Shown piece after piece: positions 17,125 through 24,857 of a DNA stretch of 64,000 bases. A model generated the notes under the pieces. The model saw only the letters and a list, made by a program, of their open reading frames with translations, did not search any database and had not been told where the DNA came from. The position numbers and the translations under genes are program-made. The stretch lies in the NCBI GenBank assembly GCA_036562185.1, contig DATCKN010000120.1:1-64000 (forward strand). Direction: 5' to 3'. Within the stretch, counting starts at the first letter, position 1. Each line of letters begins with the position of its first letter. The DNA comes from Thermoclostridium sp036562185. GTDB taxonomy: Bacteria > Bacillota > Clostridia > DSM-8532.

Positions 17125-19101
17125 ATGGACAATAAGCTGAACAGGATAAAAGAGTTGGTCAATAGGCTGAATGAAGCATCGAAAGCATATTACCAGGAAA
17201 ACCGCGAGATAATGTCCAACTTTGAATATGATAAACTGTATGATGAACTGTTGGGGCTGGAAAAGGAGACGGGTATTGTCCTTTCAAACAGCCCTACAGT
17301 AAACGTTGGGTATGAGCTGCTTAGCAGTTTGCCGAAGGAAGCTCATGAGCAGCCCATGCTCTCCTTGGACAAGACAAAAGAAATCAATACTTTGGTAGAG
17401 TGGCTTGGAGATAAAAAGGGTATTTTGTCGTGGAAAATGGATGGTCTTACCATCGTCCTTACATACTCTGACGGGGCTCTTGTAAAGGCTGTAACCCGTG
17501 GCAATGGTGAAGTAGGTGAAGTGGTTACCAATAATGCCAGGGTTTTTAAAAACCTGCCTGTTAAGATTTCTTATAAAGGCAATCTTGTGCTCAGAGGGGA
17601 AGCAGTTATCCGGTATTCGGACTTTGAAAGAATCAACAGGGAAATAGAAGATGTGGATGCAAAGTATAAAAATCCAAGAAACCTGTGCAGCGGCTCTGTA
17701 AGGCAGCTTAATAACAGGATTACGGCAGAGAGGAATGTTTACTTTTTTGCATTTAATATTGTAAAAATTGATGATCCCGCCCTGGACAAATCCAGGGGTG
17801 AGCAGTTGAAGTGGCTTAAAAGCCAGGGCTTTGACGTGGTGGATTTTAAGGAAGTTTATGCGTCAAACCTGGAACAGGCTGTAAACTGGTTTTCAGAGCA
17901 TATTGTCAATAACGATTTTCCGGCCGACGGCCTTGTATTGGCTTATGATGATATAGAATATGGCCGTTCCTTGGGCACGACCGCCAAATTCCCCCGGGAT
18001 TCCATTGCCTTTAAATGGCAGGATGAAATAAGGGAAACAAAGCTGGTTAATATTGAATGGAGCGCTTCAAGAACGGGTCTGATAAACCCGATCGCTGTTT
18101 TTGAACCTGTTGAGCTTGAAGGGACTACAGTTAAAAGAGCCAGCGTACATAATGTCAGTGTTATGGAGTCGCTTAATCTTGGAATTGGGGACACAATAGG
18201 CGTTTACAAGGCTAATATGATAATTCCGCAGATAGCTTATAACTTAACAAAAAGCGGAAATGTGAAAATTCCTGAGAACTGCCCTGTGTGCGGAGGTCAA
18301 ACCACAATCCGGCAGGAGAACGGAATAAAGTTCCTTTACTGCATCAACAGTGAATGCCTGGCAAAGCAAATCAAATCACTTACTCATTTTGTGAGCAGGG
18401 ATGCAATGAATATTGACGGCCTTTCGGAAGCAACAATAGAAAAATTCGTGGAAAAAGGCTTTATTAAAGACTATGTGGATATTTTCAGGCTGGAAAGATT
18501 TAAAGATGAAATAGTTGAGATGGATGGATTCGGAGAGAAATCATACAGCAATTTAATCAATTCGATTAACAGGGCCCGCAAAACGAATGCCGTCCGGCTG
18601 CTTTACAGCATGGGAATAACCAATATTGGCCTTTCAAATGCAAAGCGAATATGCAGTTATTTTAACTATGACTGGAACCTGATAGAAAATGCGACCTATG
18701 AACAGCTTATTAATATAACCGGCATAGGGGATATAATGGCCAGGGAGTATGTTGCCTTTTTCGGGATTGAAAAAAACAGAAAAAGAATAGAAGAGCTTCT
18801 CAGCGAAATAGAGCTTGAAAAGGAAAATACCAAGAATGAAAACCTGATGTTTGAAAATATCACTTTTGTTATTACCGGTGCGGTAAATCATTTCAAAAAC
18901 CGTGCAGAGCTGAAAAGCGTAATTGAGGAGAGGGGAGGAAAGGTAACCGATTCGGTTACGTCAAAAACTAATTATCTGATAAATAATGACAAGAATTCGG
19001 CATCAACGAAGAACAAAAAGGCAAAAGAGCTGGGGATTCCTATAATAACCGAGGAGCAGTTCCTCCAGTGGCTTAACCAGGGCATTATACCCGCTGAATA
19101 G
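17125..19101 (+). CDS. ligA: NAD-dependent DNA ligase
   Basis: The 658-aa protein has the full LigA architecture. There is an Ia domain with YY and FEYDKLYDEL (about 1-65), an adenylation domain with the active lysine in KMDG at Lys104, and RGEAV. An OB domain, a four-cysteine zinc finger (CPVCGG to CINSEC), helix-hairpin-helix repeats (DGFGEKS, TGIGDIM) and a C-terminal BRCT domain (about 585-655) follow. It seals nicks in replication and repair. Several motifs are less canonical than in housekeeping LigA (WKMDGLTI, for example), so it could be a second ligase of the genome. ATG 17125 is used; the open frame from 16879 overlaps the amidase gene and is shadow. Confidence 0.92.
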   Translation: MDNKLNRIKELVNRLNEASKAYYQENREIMSNFEYDKLYDELLGLEKETGIVLSNSPTVNVGYELLSSLPKEAHEQPMLSLDKTKEINTLVEWLGDKKGILSWKMDGLTIVLTYSDGALVKAVTRGNGEVGEVVTNNARVFKNLPVKISYKGNLVLRGEAVIRYSDFERINREIEDVDAKYKNPRNLCSGSVRQLNNRITAERNVYFFAFNIVKIDDPALDKSRGEQLKWLKSQGFDVVDFKEVYASNLEQAVNWFSEHIVNNDFPADGLVLAYDDIEYGRSLGTTAKFPRDSIAFKWQDEIRETKLVNIEWSASRTGLINPIAVFEPVELEGTTVKRASVHNVSVMESLNLGIGDTIGVYKANMIIPQIAYNLTKSGNVKIPENCPVCGGQTTIRQENGIKFLYCINSECLAKQIKSLTHFVSRDAMNIDGLSEATIEKFVEKGFIKDYVDIFRLERFKDEIVEMDGFGEKSYSNLINSINRARKTNAVRLLYSMGITNIGLSNAKRICSYFNYDWNLIENATYEQLINITGIGDIMAREYVAFFGIEKNRKRIEELLSEIELEKENTKNENLMFENITFVITGAVNHFKNRAELKSVIEERGGKVTDSVTSKTNYLINNDKNSASTKNKKAKELGIPIITEEQFLQWLNQGIIPAE

Positions 19102-19135
19102 TTTTTGTGCAAATTACACCATTGGCAGTGAATTT

Positions 19136-19288
19136 TCTCTCTATATATTACATTGTATAGAAATATTATCGTTTTATATAATGTATTTGTATATTTTGTA
19201 TAAAGGGCAAAAATCCCGGATTAAATTGCTGCAGTGTGTTTAAAGCTGATTTTTGTGGCAATAATTAGTAATGTAATATATAGAGAGA
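19136..19288. repeat. 19-bp perfect inverted repeat flanking 115 bp
   Basis: TCTCTCTATATATTACATT at 19136-19154 is exactly complementary to 19270-19288. The enclosed 115 bp is AT-rich and has no gene. The right arm runs into the Shine-Dalgarno sequence (GAGAGAGGAAAG) of the small gene at 19299, so an RNA stem could hide that site. The layout also resembles a very short terminal-inverted-repeat element, but no clear target duplication is seen. Confidence 0.85.
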
Positions 19289-19298
19289 GGAAAGAACC

Positions 19299-19571
19299 AT
19301 GAAAAGCGCAGGAGACATTTCGTTTGAGTATAAGGCCGAAAGACTGAGCTTAATGTATACTTTGCATGCAATTTCCCACCTCTCACGGGAAGAGATGGAG
19401 TTGCTGAAAGCTTTACGCCATGATATTTCGTTGCTGGACAAATTTAAGGAAAACGGGACAGAAGTTGTTCCGAAAATAGGGAGTATTCTTACCAAGTTTA
19501 ACCTGAATTCAATTCAGGAAGTAATTGACATAGTTGAAAATTACAAGCTGTTTGAACTGTATAATTTTTAA
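19299..19571 (+). CDS. Small protein of unknown function (90 aa)
   Basis: I do not recognise this protein. It is predicted soluble and mostly helical, with charged helices (YKAERLSLMYTLHAISHL, REEMELLKALRHDISLLDKF) and an aromatic C-terminus ending LYNF. It has no cysteine, no signal and no membrane segment. An AGGAAAG ribosome site lies 5-9 nt before the ATG and is partly inside the inverted repeat. Codon use resembles its neighbours. It stands alone between ligA and the DUF881 pair. Confidence 0.7.
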   Translation: MKSAGDISFEYKAERLSLMYTLHAISHLSREEMELLKALRHDISLLDKFKENGTEVVPKIGSILTKFNLNSIQEVIDIVENYKLFELYNF

Positions 19572-19781
19572 CTTATACAGCCAGTTCCTGAATCATTTCA
19601 TTGGCTTCAAGTCATATGGGCTCCATATACCTTGAGGAAAAGTATTGTATATTGCTTTAAAAATCTTTACAATATAATCATGGTTTTGATAATAATACAG
19701 GCATGAACAAACTTTCCCGGTTTTTGGCATAAAATTGGGATAATGCTTATTGCATATTTTTTGGAAAGGGAGGTTGATAAA

Positions 19782-20504
19782 ATGCGCAATGCGAAGGGAG
19801 CTCTTTTTGTGGTATTCCTCCTTTTCGGTATGGTTATTACAATGCAGTTCAGAACGGTTTTGCTTGCCCAACAGCAGAATGCCTCGGGGCAAACATCGGT
19901 GCAGACGTTGTCCCTTGAACTTGAACAGGCTAAAAATGAGGGTATTAAATTACTGGAAGAACTGCAGAAGCTGGAAAAAGAAAAAGATGAAATAATGAGG
20001 CAGATCAGTAATGATGGAAACCCGGTATTAAATGAGCTTTTAAATAAAAGGTATGAACTGTCGGTAATAAACGGCCTCACAGATGTCAAGGGCAGTGGTG
20101 TGGTCATTACATTAAATGATGCTCCGGCAAGGAATGAAATGGATCCAAGCCAGTTAATCATCCACGATATGGATATTGTTCAGATACTGAATGCTTTAAG
20201 AACTGCAGGGGCTCAGGCCATAGCTATAAATGACGAGCGAATCATTGCCACCAGCAAACATTTTTGTGCCGGGCCTACAATACTTATAAACCGGACCCGT
20301 TACCCGGTCCCATATGTCATCAAAGCCATAGGCGATCCCGAGGAGCTGTACAATGCTCTTGAAGAGTGCGAAGCAGTTATTATCCTGAAGATATACAATA
20401 TACAGGTGGATATACGTAAGGAATCCGAGATTGTTATACCCAGATATAAAACTTATGGTAATATTGAAGATATGATATCCGGGCTGGAGGTAGTGGAGAA
20501 ATGA
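19782..20504 (+). CDS. DUF881 family membrane-anchored protein (YlxW/YlxX type)
   Basis: The 240-aa protein has one N-terminal membrane helix, a coiled-coil stretch (about 35-75: LELEQAKNEGIKLLEELQKL), and the DUF881 domain with the recurring features GSGVVITLND, DIVQILNALRTAGAQAIAINDERI, VPYVIKAIGDPEEL. In Firmicutes such proteins are found near division or cell-wall genes; the biochemical role is unknown. ATG 19782 has GGAAAGGGAGG upstream and replaces a longer frame from 19743. A possible promoter TTGCTT-15-TATAAT lies at 19652-19678. It overlaps its paralogue by 4 nt. Confidence 0.82.
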   Translation: MRNAKGALFVVFLLFGMVITMQFRTVLLAQQQNASGQTSVQTLSLELEQAKNEGIKLLEELQKLEKEKDEIMRQISNDGNPVLNELLNKRYELSVINGLTDVKGSGVVITLNDAPARNEMDPSQLIIHDMDIVQILNALRTAGAQAIAINDERIIATSKHFCAGPTILINRTRYPVPYVIKAIGDPEELYNALEECEAVIILKIYNIQVDIRKESEIVIPRYKTYGNIEDMISGLEVVEK

Positions 20505-21196
20505 AGTTTTTCAGAGAAGCGGCATTAACTGTTGTTTGCCTTGTATTAGGAATAATTATTGCCATGCAGTATAGAAGCGTAAAAGTCAATAATTCGCTTG
20601 CCGTATATGAACAGCAGCGTGTTAATGATTTGATTACAGATCTTTTGCGCGAGCAGGAGAACAATAAACAGCTGCAAAAGAGAATAGATGAACTCCAAAA
20701 AGATCTTGATAACCTTCGTACCGGTACCAACAGTGAAAATGAAACCATACAGGAGCTTAAAAAAGAGAATGAGCAGCTGGAAATCCTTGCGGGGCTTAAA
20801 ACAGTAAAAGGTAAAGGCATTATTGTAACACTTGAAAGTATGGACAATACTCCCATAGATGACTACAGCATACTTACGGTTTTAAATGAACTGAGGGCTG
20901 CTGACGTGCAAGCCCTGGCGGTAAATGAGGAAAGAATTATTGCTACAAGCGAAGTAAGGCGGGCCGGAAGCTATATGGTAGTTAACGGCAGAAAACTGTT
21001 GCCTCCATATGTTATAAAAGCCATTGCCGATCCTGATAAGCTGGAAAATTCATTAACAGTTATGGCCGGTGTTGTTGATATGCTGAATTACTGGAATGTC
21101 AAAGTAGACATAAAAAAGGATGATAATATAATTATACCGGCTGTACGCAATGACGGCACGGTTCTGCGCTATGATCTCCTGAGTCCTGTTGATTAA
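20501..21196 (+). CDS. DUF881 family protein, second paralogue
   Basis: The 231-aa paralogue of the upstream gene has the same layout: N-terminal membrane helix (about 7-22), coiled coil (about 30-85, rich in Glu, Gln and Lys), then DUF881 with KGKGIIVTLE, VLNELRAADVQALAVNEERI and PPYVIKAIADPDKL. The start overlaps the preceding stop as ATGA, which indicates coupled translation. The shared coiled coils suggest the two proteins may pair in the membrane; that is inference. Confidence 0.82.
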   Translation: MKFFREAALTVVCLVLGIIIAMQYRSVKVNNSLAVYEQQRVNDLITDLLREQENNKQLQKRIDELQKDLDNLRTGTNSENETIQELKKENEQLEILAGLKTVKGKGIIVTLESMDNTPIDDYSILTVLNELRAADVQALAVNEERIIATSEVRRAGSYMVVNGRKLLPPYVIKAIADPDKLENSLTVMAGVVDMLNYWNVKVDIKKDDNIIIPAVRNDGTVLRYDLLSPVD

Positions 21197-21252
21197 TGAA
21201 TAAGCCTGTAATTATTTTATAAAAAAATTATATATATAGTAATAGGAATTTT

Positions 21253-21347
21253 GAGGAGCTATTGAAAGGATTGTTGTTTAACCGGACAAAATCCGTTCAG
21301 GTTCTTAAGTGGCTTTAATTCTGTAACTTAAGGACAGCTCTTTTTTT
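21253..21347 (+). other. Foldable leader upstream of pdaA
   Basis: GAGGAGCT (21253-21260) can pair with AGCTCTTT (21336-21343). Within it lie a CGGA/TCCG hairpin (21283-21295) and a 9-pair hairpin TTCTTAAGT/ACTTAAGGA (21302-21334). The right strand of the closing stem runs into a T-tract. It could be a terminator of the DUF881 operon, or a regulatory leader of pdaA that starts 17 nt later. Confidence 0.4.
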
Positions 21348-21363
21348 ATTGGGGTAAAAAGTC

Positions 21364-22284
21364 ATGAAAAGAAAAGCAGTTGTTATTCCTTTTGCGCTCA
21401 TAATAATTGCGTCGGTAATTGCTTATGCCATTTGGCCCGATTACATGCAAAAGAGCGAGAATAAAACACTTTTTGAGCTTAGCTTTAACGATCTCGATTT
21501 TGAAAATGAAATTTCAGCTTTAAGCGAAAATGGCCTGCCTGCTTCCAATATCTATCATGCAGGTACCGGTGATGAAAACAGGATAAGAGGCTGGGGAATC
21601 GTAAGGGCAAAGGATAATAAAACCCCCCAGGCCGATCCTGGTGCGCCCGAGCTGTTAAAAAAGTATAACGGCATATACATTGCAGACACCGGCAAACCTG
21701 TAATATATCTTACGTTTGACGAAGGGTACGAAGCCGGGTATACCCCGGGCATACTTGACTGCCTGAAAAAACATAATGTCAATGCGATTTTCTTTATCAC
21801 AGGCCCATATCTGAACCAGCACGAGGATTTGGTAAGAAGAATGGTGGAGGAAGGGCATGCGGTAGGAAATCATACCGTGGGGCATTTCAGCCTTCCAACC
21901 CTCAGTGATGAAAAAATGAGAAATGAAGTATCGGAACTGGACAGGGTTTTTTATGAGAAATTTAAAAAACATATGGTTTTCCTCAGGCCTCCGAAGGGCG
22001 AATACAGCGAGCGTTCCCTTAAAATCACCTCAGAAATGGGTTATATAAATGTCTTCTGGAGTTTTGCCTATAAGGACTGGGACAGGAACAACCAGAAAGG
22101 TTGGGAGCATGCATATAATAACGTGATGCCAAACCTTCATAATGGAGCAATTTTGCTGTTGCATGCAGTCTCCAGTGATAATGCCCAAGCCCTTGATCGT
22201 ATTATTACAGATGCAAGAAAAAAAGGTTATGAGTTTGGAGATGTGTTTGACCTTATAAAGATTGCACGGGGTGAAGGTGAATGA
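21364..22284 (+). CDS. pdaA: Delta-lactam-biosynthetic polysaccharide deacetylase
   Basis: The 306-aa NodB-fold deacetylase has an N-terminal membrane or signal segment (about 5-22). The catalytic motifs are TFDEG with the base Asp, NHTVGH with the metal His pair, RPPKGEYS and LLLHAVS. PdaA-type enzymes remove acetyl groups from MurNAc to make muramic delta-lactam in the spore cortex, which germination enzymes recognise. It overlaps yqfC by 4 nt, which ties it to a sporulation operon. Confidence 0.88.
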   Translation: MKRKAVVIPFALIIIASVIAYAIWPDYMQKSENKTLFELSFNDLDFENEISALSENGLPASNIYHAGTGDENRIRGWGIVRAKDNKTPQADPGAPELLKKYNGIYIADTGKPVIYLTFDEGYEAGYTPGILDCLKKHNVNAIFFITGPYLNQHEDLVRRMVEEGHAVGNHTVGHFSLPTLSDEKMRNEVSELDRVFYEKFKKHMVFLRPPKGEYSERSLKITSEMGYINVFWSFAYKDWDRNNQKGWEHAYNNVMPNLHNGAILLLHAVSSDNAQALDRIITDARKKGYEFGDVFDLIKIARGEGE

Positions 22285-22592
22285 AAAGGAGAAAAAAGGA
22301 TAAAACGGTTAAAAGAAAGAAAGAATCCGCGACTGTAAAGGAAAAAGTGGCAAGAATGCTGGAAATACCGGAAGAAATTGTATCTGACCGCCCGAAAATT
22401 ACAACTGTAGGAAGAAAAGAAGTTTTTATAGAAAATTACCGCGGCATTATCGAGTTTACAAACGAGATTGTAAGAATAAATTCGAATTACGGGATTATTA
22501 CAATTACGGGCAAAAATATGAAGATACGCGAGATTACAAATGAAGACATCATCATTACAGGCGATATAGACAATATTGATTATGTTGTCTAG
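22281..22592 (+). CDS. yqfC: Sporulation protein YqfC
   Basis: The 103-aa protein is of the YabP/YqfC family, a companion of YqfD. It has a strongly basic N-terminus (KRRKKDKTVKRKK) followed by a beta-rich domain with VGRKEVFIENYRGIIEFT and repeated Ile/Thr strands. Bacillus yqfC is sigma-E controlled and its molecular role is not established. It is coupled to pdaA by an ATGA overlap and followed by yqfD after 47 nt. Confidence 0.88.
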   Translation: MKRRKKDKTVKRKKESATVKEKVARMLEIPEEIVSDRPKITTVGRKEVFIENYRGIIEFTNEIVRINSNYGIITITGKNMKIREITNEDIIITGDIDNIDYVV

Positions 22593-22639
22593 TTATGGAA
22601 ATTCCATGATTTGGAGTATACGCATTTTGTGGAGGTCAT

Positions 22640-23833
22640 ATGTTCCTTATTCGATTATGGCATTATTTTAAAGGGTATGTTATTATTATTGTAAGTGGAT
22701 TTTCGGTAGAAAAGTTTATAAATATCTGCACCCGCAGGCAGATTTTGCTTTGGGATATCGAAAGGCTGAGTCCTACCGAGGTCACTATGAAAATGAGCAT
22801 CCGCGGCTTTAAGAATGCCCGTTCGGCAGCGCGAAAGTCGCGGTGCAGAGTGCGGATAAAAGAAAAAAAAGGGCTGCCGTATATTATTTGGAAATATAAA
22901 AGAAGAAAGGGCTTTGTTATAGGCCTTGTTGCTTTCGCAGTGCTGATATATCTGATGACATCAATTATCTGGTCCATTGAAATCACGGGAAATTACAACA
23001 TAAATACAGATGTATTGATGGAGCAATTAAATGGGATGGGAATATTCAGGGGAGCAACAAAGAGGTCTATTGACCCTAAATATGTAGCAGACACATTAAT
23101 GCTGAAAAACCGGGAACTGGCATGGACGGGGGTTGAGATAAAAGGAACGAAGCTCCTTATTACGGTAAGGGAAGGAATAGAGCCGCCGGTTGTGATACCT
23201 GTTGAACAGCCATGTAATGTGGTTGCGAAAAGAGACGGGATAATTATTTCCATCATGGCTAAAAACGGTTTGACACTGGTGAAAGAAGGGGATACTGTTA
23301 AAAAGGGCCAGGTGCTGATATCGGGTGTACTGGAAAGCATACACCCTGAATTTGGTTCAAAGCAGGTACATGCGATGGGAGAGGTTCTTGCACGTACCTG
23401 GTATGAAGCGGAAAAGGAGGTACCTGTAAAGAAGATTAACAGGATAAAAACTGGGCTTGAGTGGAATAAATACAGTGTATATTTCCTTGATTTCAGAATC
23501 AGGCTCCCGTCAGGAAATAATCCGTTTGAATTATATGAAACGGGCATAGTGGATAAAGCTCCTGTAATAGGGAACCGTTTCAAGCTTCCTTTTGGTCTTA
23601 TAATTGAAAAACATTATGAGCTGAAAGAGGAAGAGCAGGTGCTTGATCAGGAACAAGCAAGGGAGCTTGCGCATAAAATGGCAATGGATAAGATTTTGGA
23701 AATGGTGCCTAAAGAAGCTGAGATAGTTGATCAGCAAATGCAGGTTATTACTGCCGAGGGCAGGGAATATATACAGGTTACTGTTGAATGTACCGAAAAT
23801 ATAGCAATACAGAAGGAAATCGGAGGGAATTGA
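22640..23833 (+). CDS. yqfD: Sporulation protein YqfD
   Basis: The 397-aa YqfD family protein has an N-terminal soluble part, a single membrane helix at about residues 92-112 (GLVAFAVLIYLMTSIIW) and an extracytoplasmic domain with GNYNINTDVLMEQL and LAWTGVEIKGTKLLITVRE. It functions in the mother cell during spore formation; the mechanism is unknown. GGAGGTC precedes the ATG. The stop codon overlaps the first base of phoH. Confidence 0.9.
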   Translation: MFLIRLWHYFKGYVIIIVSGFSVEKFINICTRRQILLWDIERLSPTEVTMKMSIRGFKNARSAARKSRCRVRIKEKKGLPYIIWKYKRRKGFVIGLVAFAVLIYLMTSIIWSIEITGNYNINTDVLMEQLNGMGIFRGATKRSIDPKYVADTLMLKNRELAWTGVEIKGTKLLITVREGIEPPVVIPVEQPCNVVAKRDGIIISIMAKNGLTLVKEGDTVKKGQVLISGVLESIHPEFGSKQVHAMGEVLARTWYEAEKEVPVKKINRIKTGLEWNKYSVYFLDFRIRLPSGNNPFELYETGIVDKAPVIGNRFKLPFGLIIEKHYELKEEEQVLDQEQARELAHKMAMDKILEMVPKEAEIVDQQMQVITAEGREYIQVTVECTENIAIQKEIGGN

Positions 23834-24816
23834 TGGAAGCGGTCGTAGAAAAAAACATTGATATACCTGATATTGAAACCGAAATGAACTTGTTCGGGCA
23901 ATACGATAATAATATACGGATTATAGAAGACGCACTGGATGTTAAAATTACCAACAGAGAAAATGAAGTAAAAATATCGGGTTTTGAATCGAAAGTTGAT
24001 CAGGCGCTGGAAGTAATACACAAGTTATTGGAACTTATTAAGCAGGGAGAGACAATTACAACCCATAATGTAAAATATCTTATATCGGTTAATGGGGATA
24101 ACATTGATGAAACGGATGGTTTGCCTTTGGATCTTGTCTGTGTTACATCAAGGGGCAAACCTATAAAATCAAAAACGTACGGGCAGAAGAAGTATGTAGA
24201 GGCGATAAAGAAGAATACCGTAGTTTTTGGTATTGGGCCTGCAGGCACAGGGAAAACATTTCTCGCAGTGGCAATGGCTGTGAAAGCCTTTCGTGAAAAG
24301 GCCGTAAGCAGGATAATATTAACCCGGCCTGCGGTGGAAGCAGGTGAAAGGCTTGGATTTCTGCCCGGTGATCTACAAAACAAGGTTGATCCGTACCTAA
24401 GGCCTTTATATGATGCTTTGTATCAGATAATGGGGCCAGAAGCGTATATGACGAATCTGGAGAAGGGTATTATTGAGGTGGCACCTTTGGCTTACATGCG
24501 CGGCCGCACCCTTGATGATTCATTCATTATTCTTGATGAAGCGCAAAACACAACACCTGAGCAGATGAAAATGTTTTTAACCAGGATTGGCATGGGTTCA
24601 AAGGCCGTTGTTACAGGGGATGTCACTCAGATAGATCTTCCGGGAGAAAAGAAATCGGGGCTTATAGAAGTGCAAAAAATACTCAAGGATGTGGAAGGTA
24701 TTGAGTTTGTATATTTAAGCGGGCGTGATGTCGTCCGCCATGAGCTTGTTCAGCGCATAATCAACGCTTATGAGCTGTATGAAAACCGTATCAGGCTGAA
24801 GGTAAAGAAAAGCTGA
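23833..24816 (+). CDS. phoH: PhoH family P-loop ATPase
   Basis: The 327-aa protein has an N-terminal KH-like nucleic-acid binding region and a PhoH ATPase/helicase domain. Walker A is GPAGTGKTFLA (about residues 135-145), with ILTRPAVEAGERLGFLPGD, and Walker B is FIILDEAQNT. It is thought to act in RNA metabolism with YbeY, which lies two genes downstream as usual. ATG 23833 has GGAGGG upstream and overlaps the yqfD stop by one base. An earlier ATG at 23788 lies inside yqfD and is not preferred. Confidence 0.93.
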   Translation: MEAVVEKNIDIPDIETEMNLFGQYDNNIRIIEDALDVKITNRENEVKISGFESKVDQALEVIHKLLELIKQGETITTHNVKYLISVNGDNIDETDGLPLDLVCVTSRGKPIKSKTYGQKKYVEAIKKNTVVFGIGPAGTGKTFLAVAMAVKAFREKAVSRIILTRPAVEAGERLGFLPGDLQNKVDPYLRPLYDALYQIMGPEAYMTNLEKGIIEVAPLAYMRGRTLDDSFIILDEAQNTTPEQMKMFLTRIGMGSKAVVTGDVTQIDLPGEKKSGLIEVQKILKDVEGIEFVYLSGRDVVRHELVQRIINAYELYENRIRLKVKKS

Positions 24817-24857
24817 AAGGAAAACCTGTTAATTATTGGTGAAAGGCAGGGAATAAT

